From: Chryseobacterium camelliae
GTDB taxonomy: Bacteria > Bacteroidota > Bacteroidia > Flavobacteriales > Weeksellaceae
NCBI RefSeq assembly: GCF_027920545.1
Contig: NZ_CP115859.1
Span: forward strand, 2,883,001 to 2,947,000
Reading direction: 5' to 3'
DNA: 64,000 nucleotides
Shown one piece after another: positions 17,727 to 26,539 of the stretch. The notes beneath the pieces were generated by a model. It ran no database searches, was not told where the DNA came from, and was given only the letters and a program-made list of their open reading frames with translations. The number at the start of each line of letters is the position of its first letter. Positions within the stretch are counted from its first letter, which is position 1. Both the position numbers and the translations under genes were made by a program.

Positions 17727-19040
17727 CTATTTTTTTTCAGGTACGTAATTGATGATTACTCTTTGATTCGAATTCAAATATTTTTTAGCAGCATTCTGAA
17801 GATCTTGTTTTGTAATAGATCTGTAGATGTCAATTTCTTTGTTGATAAGGTTGGTATCTCCGTTCAAAACTCTATACGTTGCTAATGAAGACGCAATTCC
17901 CTGAATACTTGAATTTTGGTTTACAAACTGGTTTTCAAACTGATTCTGAAGTTTTTGGTAATCTTCATCAGAAATCAAAGTCGTCTGAAGCTTTTTGATT
18001 TCATTATCAATATCTGCCTGTAAGGTCTGCTTCGTTGTCTGTCCCATTGGGATGGCAAAGAATGCAAAAATTCCGTAGTCTTCAAGCCCCTGGTTGAAAG
18101 CAGAAACCTGAAGCGCTTTTTTCTCCTGGTCTACCAGTTTTTTGTAAAGAACAGACGATTTTCCGCTGCTCAAATAAGAAGAAAGCATATCTAAAACATA
18201 AGCATCTTTCTCTTTGTTACCCGGAGTTCTGTACGCAAAAATATAAGCCGGAAGCTGGATGTTCGGATCGGTAGCCGTTACTTCTCTTTCTTTTGTGATA
18301 GGCTCATCCTTAGGGAAATTCTTAGGGTAAACCGTTCCTTTTGGAATTCCTCCGTAATATTCTTCGATCCACTTTTTAGTCTGTTCAGGTTTGATGTCTC
18401 CTGCAACCACTAAAGTAGCATTATTAGGAACGTAATATTTCTTATAGAATGCAATGAATTCGTCTAGTTTTGCTGAATTCAAATCTTCCATAGAGCCAAT
18501 TGTCGGCCAGTTGTATGGGTGATTGGTGAACAAATTTTTCTGTACTGTAGTGAAAAGATTTCCGTAAGGCTGGTTGTCCATTCTTAGTCTTTTCTCTTCT
18601 TTTACGACTTCTCTCTGAGTGTCTACACCTATTTGGTTGATAACAGCCTGACGCATTCTTTCAGATTCCATCCAAAGACCCAATTGCTCGTTGTTTGAAG
18701 GGAAGGTTTCATAGTAATACGTTCTGTCATTTGTAGTGTTAGCGTTGTTTTGTCCCCCGTTTGAAGAAACAATCTTAAACCATTCACCTCTTTTGATGTT
18801 TGGTGTTCCTTCAAATAAAAGGTGCTCGAAGAAGTGAGCAAAACCCGTTCTTCCTTTTACTTCATCCTTTGCACCTACGTGGTACATTACACCTGTCGTT
18901 ACAACCGGTGCAGAATTATCCTGATGTAAAATTACGTGAAGACCATTTGGCAAGTCATATTCTTCAAATTTAATTTGTTGCGCGTTCAAAGCCGTTCCGA
19001 AGAAAGCCGCTGCAGCAACAGAAAGAAGTCGCTTTTTCAT
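17727..19040 (-). CDS. M16 family zinc metallopeptidase (active subunit), secreted
   Basis: A 437-residue protein from the ATG at 19038-19040, with signal peptide ending ALNAQ. The inverted zinc motif HFFEH is in GFAHFFEHLLFEGTP, and the distal Glu lies in the ERMRQAVINQ region. The ATG at 19061 adds seven residues before the signal peptide and lies 7 nt from a promoter-like box, so it is less likely. It is the first gene of a two-gene operon with the inactive homologue; together they resemble the alpha/beta arrangement of M16B peptidases. Substrate peptides are unknown. Confidence 0.9.
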   Translation of the reverse strand: MKKRLLSVAAAAFFGTALNAQQIKFEEYDLPNGLHVILHQDNSAPVVTTGVMYHVGAKDEVKGRTGFAHFFEHLLFEGTPNIKRGEWFKIVSSNGGQNNANTTNDRTYYYETFPSNNEQLGLWMESERMRQAVINQIGVDTQREVVKEEKRLRMDNQPYGNLFTTVQKNLFTNHPYNWPTIGSMEDLNSAKLDEFIAFYKKYYVPNNATLVVAGDIKPEQTKKWIEEYYGGIPKGTVYPKNFPKDEPITKEREVTATDPNIQLPAYIFAYRTPGNKEKDAYVLDMLSSYLSSGKSSVLYKKLVDQEKKALQVSAFNQGLEDYGIFAFFAIPMGQTTKQTLQADIDNEIKKLQTTLISDEDYQKLQNQFENQFVNQNSSIQGIASSLATYRVLNGDTNLINKEIDIYRSITKQDLQNAAKKYLNSNQRVIINYVPEKK

Positions 19041-19068
19041 AAATAGAAATTGTTTTGTCAATTAGTGC

Positions 19069-19076
19069 CAAATTTA
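19069..19076 (-). promoter_or_regulatory. candidate -7 promoter element for the M16 operon
   Basis: The minus strand reads TAAATTTG 28 nt upstream of the chosen start at 19040. It lies too close to the alternative start at 19061 to serve it comfortably. Confidence 0.4.
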
Positions 19077-19176
19077 CTTTAAATGTTACAAAAAGTTAAA
19101 ATAAATTTTAGCGAAGGAAAATTAAATACATCATGTTAGAAATTATAATATGAAATTCTAAGTTCTAAAACCAAAA

Positions 19177-19207
19177 TTTGAATTCTCCATAGAATACACT
19201 AATTTTG
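19177..19207 (+). promoter_or_regulatory. full-consensus promoter for uvrD
   Basis: TTTG at 19177-19180, exactly 19 nt, then TAATTTTG at 19200-19207. This matches the Bacteroidota housekeeping consensus at both boxes and spacing. The ATG follows 22 nt after the -7 box. Confidence 0.75.
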
Positions 19208-19229
19208 TGTTCCCAAAATTTTTTGCTGT

Positions 19230-21563
19230 ATGGAGGATTATCTGAAAGGACTGAATGAATCACAATTTGAAGCCGTTACTACTTTACAAGGACCATTGAT
19301 GGTGCTTGCAGGAGCCGGTTCCGGAAAAACCCGTGTTCTCACCATGCGTATTGCTCATTTGATTACCAATGGAGTAGATCCTTTCAATATTCTGGCGCTA
19401 ACCTTTACCAATAAGGCCGCAAAAGAAATGAAAGAACGTATCGCAAAAGTGGTGGGACAGAGCAATGCGAAAAGTCTCTGGATGGGAACTTTTCACTCGG
19501 TTTTTGCGAGAATCCTGAGAAGCGAAGCCCATTATTTGGGATACCCTTCCAATTTCACGATTTACGATCAGCAAGACGCTTTAAACGTTATCAAAAAAGT
19601 GTTGAAAGACATGAATATTGATGCTGATTTATATAAACCTAAAAAAGTTCAGGCAAGAATTTCCACCTACAAGAACAACCTGATTACGGTAAAAGCATAT
19701 TATGCCAATCCTGAATTAATGGAAGCTGATGAAAAAGCCAACATGAAATTCATCGGGCAGATTTACCAAAGATATGTAGAGCAATGCTTTAAAAACGGAT
19801 CGATGGATTTTGATGATTTACTGTTAAAAACCAACGAATTATTGACACGTTTTCCTGAAGTGCTGGCTAAATATCAGGACAGGTTCAGATATATTCTGGT
19901 AGATGAGTATCAGGATACCAACCATTCTCAGTATTTGATTGTAAAAGCTTTGGCTTCAAAATTTGAAAATATTTGTGTGGTAGGAGACGATGCACAGTCG
20001 ATTTACTCTTTCCGTGGTGCCAATATTTACAATATCCTAAACTTTAAGAAAGATTATCCTGATGCGGTAACCGTTGCTTTGGAGCAAAACTACCGTTCAA
20101 CACAAAATATCGTAAATGCAGCGAATGTTGTGATTGCTAAAAACCTTCAGCAGTTCAAGAAAAATGTCTTCAGTGAAAATGAAGAAGGGGAGAAGATCAA
20201 AGTATATCGCTCCATGTCTGATGCGGATGAAGCGAATTTCGTAGCCGGAAATATCTGGGAAACCAGAAACCGTGAGCAAAGAAAATACGGTGATTTTGCC
20301 ATTTTATATCGTACCAACTCTCAGACACGTGCTTTTGAAGACGCGTTGAGACGTAAAAATATTCCGTATAAAGTATACGGAGGTCTGTCTTTCTACCAAA
20401 GAAAAGAAGTAAAGGATTTGATCGCTTATCTGCGACTTCTGGTGAATGAAAATGATTCGGAAGCGTTGATGAGAATCATTAATTATCCGGCAAGAGGAAT
20501 TGGAGAAACAACTCAGAATAAATTAGTGGTATTTGCCGATGCTCAAAATGTTGCGGTTTCTAGTGTATTAAGTAACCTTCCGATCTATGCTCCGCAATTG
20601 GGTTTAAATAATGGAGTTTTGAACAAACTGAATGATTTTTGGTCGATGATCAAGGCATTTCAGGTATTGCTGAAAACAGAAACGGCTTATAATGTGGCGA
20701 TGGAAGTGGCGAAACGAAGCGGTTTAATTAAATTTTTAAAAGACGATCAGACTCCGGAAGGAATTTCACGTGTAGAAAACGTTCAGGAATTGATGAACTC
20801 GATGCAGGGTTTCATTGAAGAACAGATGCAGCTGGAAGACGGAGATCCGAGCTTACCGAACTTCCTTGAAAATATTGCGCTTTCTGCGGATACCCAAGTG
20901 AAAGATGATGAGGAAGATATGGTTTCATTAATGACCATTCACTTGTCTAAAGGGTTGGAATTCCCGGTGGTTCACCTGGTTGGTTTGGAAGAAAACCTTT
21001 TCCCGAGTTTTATGAGTTCTGCAACCCGAGAAGATCTGGAAGAAGAAAGACGTTTGTTTTATGTTGCGTTAACAAGAGCTGAAAAACAAGCTTTTTTCTC
21101 TTATGCAATTTCACGTTTTCAGTGGGGGAAAATTACCGATGCGGAACCTTCAAGATTCTTAAGTGAAATTGATGAGCAGTATATTGAATTTGTAAATCCG
21201 GCCATTGAAAAACGATTCATTAATAATTCAGGGGTGAAATCTAACATATTTGATGAGCATCCTTCTGAAATGAAAAGCTTCAAAAGAGTTGAAAAGAAAA
21301 CAATCGAAAGAAGTGAAAAATCTAAACCTATTGCAGAACCAAGAAAGCTGAAACCGGTAAGTACAGCGAAGATTATCAACCCAAGCGGGGCTTCTTCCCA
21401 GGATATTGAAGTAGGAGATAAGGTAAGACACGACCGATTCGGAATTGGGGAGGTCACTTTCCTGGATGGTACAGATCCTCAAAATATCAAAGCAAAAGTA
21501 GTTTTCATGCATGAAGGAGAGAAAAATCTGATTCTGAAATATGCTAAACTGACGAAAATATAA
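19230..21563 (+). CDS. uvrD: ATP-dependent DNA helicase UvrD/PcrA
   Basis: A 777-residue superfamily 1A helicase. Motifs in order: Q motif (LNESQFEAV), Walker A AGAGSGKT, motif Ia ALTFTNKAAKEM, Walker B DEYQDTN, motif III VGDDAQSIYSFRGA, motif IV QNYRST, motif V TIHLSKGLEF and motif VI VALTRAEK. The tail (GDKVRHDRFGIGEV) is the Tudor-like RNA-polymerase-binding domain of PcrA/UvrD. It acts in nucleotide excision and mismatch repair and in clearing stalled polymerase. Two secreted redox-type genes follow in the same direction, the first 32 nt away. Confidence 0.96.
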   Translation: MEDYLKGLNESQFEAVTTLQGPLMVLAGAGSGKTRVLTMRIAHLITNGVDPFNILALTFTNKAAKEMKERIAKVVGQSNAKSLWMGTFHSVFARILRSEAHYLGYPSNFTIYDQQDALNVIKKVLKDMNIDADLYKPKKVQARISTYKNNLITVKAYYANPELMEADEKANMKFIGQIYQRYVEQCFKNGSMDFDDLLLKTNELLTRFPEVLAKYQDRFRYILVDEYQDTNHSQYLIVKALASKFENICVVGDDAQSIYSFRGANIYNILNFKKDYPDAVTVALEQNYRSTQNIVNAANVVIAKNLQQFKKNVFSENEEGEKIKVYRSMSDADEANFVAGNIWETRNREQRKYGDFAILYRTNSQTRAFEDALRRKNIPYKVYGGLSFYQRKEVKDLIAYLRLLVNENDSEALMRIINYPARGIGETTQNKLVVFADAQNVAVSSVLSNLPIYAPQLGLNNGVLNKLNDFWSMIKAFQVLLKTETAYNVAMEVAKRSGLIKFLKDDQTPEGISRVENVQELMNSMQGFIEEQMQLEDGDPSLPNFLENIALSADTQVKDDEEDMVSLMTIHLSKGLEFPVVHLVGLEENLFPSFMSSATREDLEEERRLFYVALTRAEKQAFFSYAISRFQWGKITDAEPSRFLSEIDEQYIEFVNPAIEKRFINNSGVKSNIFDEHPSEMKSFKRVEKKTIERSEKSKPIAEPRKLKPVSTAKIINPSGASSQDIEVGDKVRHDRFGIGEVTFLDGTDPQNIKAKVVFMHEGEKNLILKYAKLTKI

Positions 21564-21595
21564 CTGATAAATTTAACCTTACCAAAATAATTGAT

Positions 21596-22030
21596 ATGAA
21601 AAAAATATTGTTTTTACTGACTATGATGATGTGTTTTAGCGGATTTCTAAAAGCTCAGACGCAATCTGTTCCATGGTCGGCGAATCAAGTGATGGCTCCT
21701 GATGTTTTAGCCGCTAAAATTGTTAAAAAGCAAACTAAAAATATTCTGATCCTTTCTGTAGGTCCTTCTGCAGTGGTAAAAGGGTCGTTAGATATGGGTG
21801 TGGCCAATGATCCTGAAAACCTTGAAAAACTGAAAAGTTATGTGGCGAAACTGGATAAAAATAAAGAACTAGTGATCTATTGCGGTTGCTGTCCGTACGA
21901 CAAGTGTCCGAATATTCGCCCGGCATTTAATGCACTGGTGGAAATGGGTTTTAAAAATGTGAAAATTTTGGATCTTCCCAAAAATGTAAAAACCAATTGG
22001 ATTGATCATAATTACCCTACCAATGACTAA
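21596..22030 (+). CDS. secreted rhodanese-like domain protein
   Basis: A 144-residue protein with signal peptide MKKILFLLTMMMCFSGFLKAQ. The single rhodanese-like domain carries the cysteine-rich active-site region YCGCCPYDKCPN near residues 95-106; one of these cysteines would be the persulfide carrier. The extra cysteines could also bind metal. Its last 8 nt overlap the start of the TlpA-like gene, so the two are translationally coupled and probably work on periplasmic sulfur or thiol redox. Confidence 0.82.
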   Translation: MKKILFLLTMMMCFSGFLKAQTQSVPWSANQVMAPDVLAAKIVKKQTKNILILSVGPSAVVKGSLDMGVANDPENLEKLKSYVAKLDKNKELVIYCGCCPYDKCPNIRPAFNALVEMGFKNVKILDLPKNVKTNWIDHNYPTND

Positions 22031-22541
22031 TATTTTGAAAAAACTGTTATTATCAAATATTCTGTTCTTTTGTTTCGGATTCATTACCGCACAACATTTG
22101 AAACTGAATGATGAAGCTCCTGAAATTCATTTAAAAACCTTTCAGGGAGATGATTTTATGCTGAGTTCTCAGAAAGGAAAAGTTATTTTGCTTGATTTTT
22201 GGGCAACCTGGTGTGCTCCGTGTGTTGAGGAACAGCCTTTTTTAAAGGAAATTTATACCGAAAACGAAAAAGCGGTAAAAGCAGGAAAGTTTGAAATTGT
22301 AGGCGTTTCTTTAGATAAGTCTAAAGAAAACTGGAAGAAAATTATGGATAGAGAAGGTATTATCTGGTCGCAGATCAGTGATCTTCAGTTTTGGAAAAGT
22401 CCGGTTGCCAAAATATACGGAATTGAGGAATTACCATACAATCTGGTGTTGGATAAATCAGGGAAAATCATTGCCATTAATATTCATGGGGAAGAGCTGA
22501 AAACTTTTATAGCCAATACACTGAAAAAAGAATTGGAGTAG
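22023..22541 (+). CDS. TlpA-type thiol-disulfide oxidoreductase, exported
   Basis: A 172-residue protein from the ATG at 22023, starting MTNILKKLLLSNILFFCF and followed by a signal peptide ending ITAQ. The AhpC/TSA-like thioredoxin domain has WCAPC in LLDFWATWCAPCVEEQPF and the cis-Pro region EELPYNLVLDKSG. An ATG seven codons upstream (22002) is possible but would lengthen the signal peptide and overlap more of the rhodanese gene. It probably reduces periplasmic disulfides; the partner is unknown. Confidence 0.88.
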   Translation: MTNILKKLLLSNILFFCFGFITAQHLKLNDEAPEIHLKTFQGDDFMLSSQKGKVILLDFWATWCAPCVEEQPFLKEIYTENEKAVKAGKFEIVGVSLDKSKENWKKIMDREGIIWSQISDLQFWKSPVAKIYGIEELPYNLVLDKSGKIIAINIHGEELKTFIANTLKKELE

Positions 22542-22569
22542 TTCCCAATAATAAAAATATTGTATACAT

Positions 22570-22602
22570 AAAACTTTGTAAGTCATTCTTGCAAAGTTTT
22601 TT
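22570..22602 (+). terminator. terminator after the uvrD-rhodanese-TlpA run
   Basis: AAAACTTTGTAAG (22570-22582) pairs with CTTGCAAAGTTTT (22588-22600) with one G-T pair and a 5-nt loop, followed by T residues. Confidence 0.85.
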
Positions 22603-22636
22603 ATTAGTCTTTAAGTGAACAAAATTATTTTGTTAT

Positions 22637-23404
22637 ATGTTTTATAATAATGCAGTCTGTGATATCTATATAGGAAAAAGTGCAGGCACAAAACTATTGC
22701 AGGATATTAGGAATGCAAAAACAAATGTAAAAATAGTATCTCCCTATCTTTCTCCTTCGTTAATTAAGGAATTGATTTTTCTGCATTCCAAAGGAATTCA
22801 GATCAGTCTTATTACCAGCGATGAAATAGAAGACTTTTACGGGAATGATAAGAATATTAATAAGCTAATTGTGCAAAAAAGACATATTGATGAAAAAGCA
22901 AAACAGTCAAGGGACAGCCTGATCAGTTTATCTGGAACCCTTCTTTTTGCGATAATAGGGCTGGCTGTGGTTTTGGTTCCTTTAATTTTTCTTTTGAAGG
23001 AATGGAAGTTTGCCTATGGTTTTATCCTTGTTGTTTTGTTGTTTTTTGTGAGAGATTTTATTGTGAGACAAATTAAAAACAAACGGATTTATCATTATAC
23101 TTATAAACAGCTGTTTCCTTTTAAAGTCTTTATTTCTCCCAATATTACCGGCAATAATTCCTTCAATAAAACCTTCGTTCATAGTAAAATATATGTGATT
23201 GATGATGAAATCACTTATCTGGGATCCTTGAACTTTACAGCGAAAGGAATAAAAGAGAACCATGAAACCCGAATCCGAACTGCGGATCCCAATGCTGTGG
23301 TAAAGATCGTGGAAGAAGTAAATGAGATATTCTTTAATTCTAACTTAGCAGAAAGGGATTTGCAGTTTTGGGGAAGTCAGTTGTATGCAGAACCGATTAA
23401 TTAA
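22637..23404 (+). CDS. phospholipase D-like protein with central membrane helices
   Basis: A 255-residue protein. The C-terminal half has one full HKD motif: HSKIYVID followed by DEITYLGSLN (HxKx4D and GSxN). The N-terminal half (LLQDIRNAKTNVKIVSPYL) keeps the fold's opening but no HKD histidine. Two adjacent hydrophobic segments at about 95-138 split the two halves, so it is a membrane-anchored single-HKD protein, perhaps acting as a dimer. Substrate (lipid or nucleic acid) is not evident. It is convergent with the esterase gene, and their stop codons share the palindrome TTAA. Confidence 0.8.
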   Translation: MFYNNAVCDIYIGKSAGTKLLQDIRNAKTNVKIVSPYLSPSLIKELIFLHSKGIQISLITSDEIEDFYGNDKNINKLIVQKRHIDEKAKQSRDSLISLSGTLLFAIIGLAVVLVPLIFLLKEWKFAYGFILVVLLFFVRDFIVRQIKNKRIYHYTYKQLFPFKVFISPNITGNNSFNKTFVHSKIYVIDDEITYLGSLNFTAKGIKENHETRIRTADPNAVVKIVEEVNEIFFNSNLAERDLQFWGSQLYAEPIN

Positions 23405-24420
23405 GGTTTCTTCTGTGAAACAATAAAACCCACCATTTCGTTAGAAAGCTGCTCAAGATATGCTTTATCCGTAGTTCTAAAGCCGTGTGTGCCGTCTTTT
23501 ACAATAGTTAAATTGTTGGCGATATTTTCTTTTTTAAGTTTTCTTTTTAATTTTTTAGATTGTTGCATAGGAACTACCTTGTCTTTATTCCCCTGGAGAA
23601 TTAAAGTAGGAATTCCATTGTCAACATAAGAAATAGGAGAAATGGTTTTAAAATATTCAACGATTTTTCTTTTATCTTTCTTGATATCATAACCAGACAT
23701 TCCCAACACGATTTTAGACCTTAATTCTACAATGTTTTTAGCAAATAAATTAATGAAAAATACAGGAATTTTACCGGCTCTTGTATGTAAAAGCTTATTC
23801 AGATCTGTAGGACCGAAATTATTGACCACATAACTGACCTTAGCAGAATATTTCGAAAGGTCAGGATCTCCGACAAATTCATTATCATTGGTATAAGCTG
23901 CTAACATGGAAAGATGGGCTCCCGCTGAAGCTCCAAAGAGTCCTATGTTGTTAGGGTCAAAATTATATTTTTCTGCATTTTTTCTTACCCATCGTATGGC
24001 ATCTTTGGTATCCTGAATGGGCAAAGGAAAATGAACAGTTTCACCTACCAACGTATATTCAATGCTGATAACTGCATAATCTTTCTCTACCAGTTTTAAG
24101 ATCGTATTTTCGATATAGGTATCGGCGTGAATGGTTTTTTCGCCGCCAACCCAGCCTCCGCCGTGAACATAAATTAAAACGGGAAGCTTTTCAGGAGAAA
24201 TATTTTTTGGAGCATAAATGTCTAAAAGCACAGGTTTGCCATTGTTGGTTTTGTAGGCAATATTCTCTGAAACCATAGTTTTTTCAGGGAGAAGAATGCT
24301 TTTTTGTGCTTCAGTTTCAATTTGATTTTGAGAAAATACCGGAGTGAATAATGCCAAAAGGAAAATAAAAAACAGGTTTGTCAAAAACCTGCTAACTATA
24401 TTGTGATTCAATGATTTCAT
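23401..24420 (-). CDS. secreted alpha/beta hydrolase (esterase, HSL/BD-FAE-like)
   Basis: A 339-residue protein with an N-terminal export signal ending PVFSQ. The oxyanion-hole motif HGGGW, the nucleophile elbow GASAG, the acid in GNKDKVVP and the histidine in KDGTHGF form a complete catalytic set. The HGGGW class includes carboxylesterases, feruloyl esterases and acetylxylan esterases. No carbohydrate genes are adjacent, so the substrate is open. Its 3' end overlaps that of the PLD gene by 4 nt. Confidence 0.87.
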   Translation of the reverse strand: MKSLNHNIVSRFLTNLFFIFLLALFTPVFSQNQIETEAQKSILLPEKTMVSENIAYKTNNGKPVLLDIYAPKNISPEKLPVLIYVHGGGWVGGEKTIHADTYIENTILKLVEKDYAVISIEYTLVGETVHFPLPIQDTKDAIRWVRKNAEKYNFDPNNIGLFGASAGAHLSMLAAYTNDNEFVGDPDLSKYSAKVSYVVNNFGPTDLNKLLHTRAGKIPVFFINLFAKNIVELRSKIVLGMSGYDIKKDKRKIVEYFKTISPISYVDNGIPTLILQGNKDKVVPMQQSKKLKRKLKKENIANNLTIVKDGTHGFRTTDKAYLEQLSNEMVGFIVSQKKP

Positions 24421-24441
24421 AATGTAAATTTTAAGAAATGG

Positions 24442-24825
24442 TTATTTTACTAACTCTTCAAAAAGTTTACCAAAAGTCTTTTCCAGATCCTTAGATTTTC
24501 CGGGATGAGGTCTTGAGGTTTGCACAACAGAGCTTCTTACTGCTGTCAGCCAGCGGAAACGTTCAGGAATTTCAAGCTGTGCGATAGGACCGCCGTCTTT
24601 ACTTCCTTCTGCAATTTTCTTAAAACTTTCCAGATTTTGAATAATATCTTCATAATCCAGTTTACTGTGCATAAGTCTGAATTTATCGGGACATAAATAA
24701 AAATCTGCTTTGATGAATTTCTCTTTTTTAGAAAACATAACCAAGCCTATATTGAAAAACTCTTCTCTTTCAACCTTAGGAACCAGACGTATGACTGCGT
24801 ATTCGTATATTTTATCCTCTTGCAT
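24442..24825 (-). CDS. DUF3037 domain protein
   Basis: A 127-residue protein matching DUF3037: the EYAVIRLVPKVEREEFFNIG opening, the DFYLCPDKFR segment and the RFRWLTAVRSSVVQTSRPHPG block. DUF3037 genes commonly sit directly beside HipA_2-type kinase genes, as here; the 14-nt overlap with the upstream gene points to a tightly coupled pair. No reaction is known. The conserved Arg-rich block could be a nucleotide or phosphate site, but that is a guess. Confidence 0.85.
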   Translation of the reverse strand: MQEDKIYEYAVIRLVPKVEREEFFNIGLVMFSKKEKFIKADFYLCPDKFRLMHSKLDYEDIIQNLESFKKIAEGSKDGGPIAQLEIPERFRWLTAVRSSVVQTSRPHPGKSKDLEKTFGKLFEELVK

Positions 24826-25585
24826 TTTTGGCTTCGTTTAAAAAGATTTCAGAATGTTCTAATCGGGTCTTCAGGAAGTTGAAATAGATTTCACGGATTT
24901 CCTCCGGGGTTTCGTCCGCATCATTCCAATGCAGCCAGTCTTCAGGAATCAGGTTTACAATTTCCCTGAAAACGTTTTCATTCAATACTTCCTTTGCAAA
25001 TTGATCTGCTTCATCCAATTTTGTTGCCTGTGACAGCAAAACATGATCTTTCACATATTTGAACGGAGTTTTTGCCGCCGTATCAAAATTCTGCCATGAA
25101 TGGTGGAAATAGAAAGAAGCTCCGTTATCGATTACCCATAGCTCTTTATGCCACATCAGAAGATTGGTATTTTTGAATGTACGATCGATATTGGTGATGA
25201 ATGCATCCAGCCAAACGATTTTTGAAGCGAGAAGAGGATCTACTTTTACACTCGAATCATAAGCGATAGAGCCTGAAAGATAATGCAATCCCAAATTCAG
25301 CCCTTCCGAAAATTTCAACAAATCCTGAATTTCCTCATCAGCTTCTGTTCTTCCAAAATCTACATCGAGATTAACGAAAACTAGCTCAGGAATTTTTAAT
25401 CCTAATACTTCAGTGATCTTTCCTCCCAATAACTCTGAAATCAGCATTTTAACTCCATGACCTGCACCACGGAATTTTAAAACATATTTAAAATCATCAT
25501 CAGCTTCTGCCAAAGCCGGAAGAGAACCTCCTTCCCGAAGTGGCAGAATGTATCGCATTACCGTTACCGTTCTTAAATTCAACAT
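24812..25585 (-). CDS. HipA-like kinase domain protein (HipA_2)
   Basis: A 257-residue protein resembling the HipA_2 family. It has the LREGGSLPALAEADD start, the Lys-containing YVLKFRGAGHG (possible ATP lysine and P-loop), and the catalytic-loop region DAFITNIDRTFKNTN (Asp/Asn pair). LWVIDNGASFYFHHSW contains the second metal Asp. The family shares the HipA/PI3K-like kinase fold, but no HipB-like antitoxin is present. It is paired with DUF3037 (14-nt overlap). A promoter-like box lies 5 nt upstream of the ATG. Confidence 0.85.
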   Translation of the reverse strand: MLNLRTVTVMRYILPLREGGSLPALAEADDDFKYVLKFRGAGHGVKMLISELLGGKITEVLGLKIPELVFVNLDVDFGRTEADEEIQDLLKFSEGLNLGLHYLSGSIAYDSSVKVDPLLASKIVWLDAFITNIDRTFKNTNLLMWHKELWVIDNGASFYFHHSWQNFDTAAKTPFKYVKDHVLLSQATKLDEADQFAKEVLNENVFREIVNLIPEDWLHWNDADETPEEIREIYFNFLKTRLEHSEIFLNEAKNARG

Positions 25586-25589
25586 GAAG

Positions 25590-25597
25590 CAAAAATA
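25590..25597 (-). promoter_or_regulatory. candidate -7 element for the HipA_2-DUF3037 pair
   Basis: The minus strand reads TATTTTTG ending 5 nt before the ATG at 25583-25585. Use of this box would give an almost leaderless message. The alternative ATG nine codons inside would give a normal leader but cut off conserved N-terminal residues. Confidence 0.35.
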
Positions 25598-25662
25598 AGG
25601 TTTTCCTTTGTGTTTATTTCTATTTTTAATATTTTTAGATTGGAAATTAGTTAACCTAAAAT

Positions 25663-26502
25663 ATGCACATCACAAAAAAGCAAAATATCATTATTTCAAA
25701 CCCGGAGACGAAGGAGTTTCTTGCAGATGCATTCTATCCCGAAACAGACAAAAAACTGCCTTTAATCCTATTTGTTCACGGATATAAAGGATATAAAGAC
25801 TGGGGAGCCTGGAATAGGATGGCTGAAAGGTTTGCAGAAGCAGGATTTTTCTTTGTGAAATTCAATTTTTCTCATAACGGAACTACGGTTGAAGACCCCC
25901 ATAACTTTGCAGATCTTGAAGCTTTCGGAAATAATAACTATTCTAAAGAACTTTCGGATCTGGGAGCGGTGATCGATTATTTCATTCAACATGAAAAAGT
26001 GGATGATCAAAAGTTGATTGTAATGGGTCATAGCAGAGGAGGAGGGATTTCCATTATTAAAACTTTTGAAGATGAAAGGATCAATGGTTTAATAACATTA
26101 GCCAGTGTGGATACATTGGATCGATTTCCTAAAAATGATGCTTTTGAAAGATGGGAGAAAGCAGGTGTTTTTTATGTGCTAAACGGTAGAACGAAACAGG
26201 AAATGCCTCATTATTATCAGTTTTATGAAGATTTTAAGCACAACGAATTTCGTTTTGATATAGAAAGAGCAACTGAAATGGCAATGGCACAGATGTTAAT
26301 TATCCACGGAACCCAGGATGAGAGCGTGAGCATGAAAAGTGCAGAACACCTTCATATTCTAAATCCGAATTCTGAATTATTTTTAATTGAAGGTGCCAAT
26401 CATACTTTTGGAGCAAAAGAACCCTGGGAAGAAAATGAGCTTCCTGAAGATTTACATATCCTGACAGAAAAGTGTATTGATTTTATTCAGCAGAAAATAT
26501 AA
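25663..26502 (+). CDS. cytoplasmic alpha/beta hydrolase
   Basis: A 279-residue protein without a signal peptide. It has LFVHGYKGYKDWG (oxyanion region), the nucleophile elbow GHSRG, the acid in IHGTQDESVSM and the catalytic His in EGANHTFG. The arrangement fits dienelactone-hydrolase or S9-like serine hydrolases; substrate unknown. It lies 37 nt before terC in the same direction, but terC has its own promoter-like box. Confidence 0.85.
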   Translation: MHITKKQNIIISNPETKEFLADAFYPETDKKLPLILFVHGYKGYKDWGAWNRMAERFAEAGFFFVKFNFSHNGTTVEDPHNFADLEAFGNNNYSKELSDLGAVIDYFIQHEKVDDQKLIVMGHSRGGGISIIKTFEDERINGLITLASVDTLDRFPKNDAFERWEKAGVFYVLNGRTKQEMPHYYQFYEDFKHNEFRFDIERATEMAMAQMLIIHGTQDESVSMKSAEHLHILNPNSELFLIEGANHTFGAKEPWEENELPEDLHILTEKCIDFIQQKI

Positions 26503-26509
26503 TTAATTG

Positions 26510-26517
26510 TATTTTTG
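26510..26517 (+). promoter_or_regulatory. candidate -7 promoter element for the TerC gene
   Basis: TATTTTTG matches TAnnTTTG 22 nt upstream of the ATG at 26540. The -33 box is absent. Confidence 0.4.
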
Positions 26518-26539
26518 ATACTCACTTAAATATTAATGT

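Noticed and set aside
24812..25585. A HipBA toxin-antitoxin system
   Set aside because: There is no helix-turn-helix antitoxin gene; the kinase belongs to the HipA_2 group, and its partner here is DUF3037.
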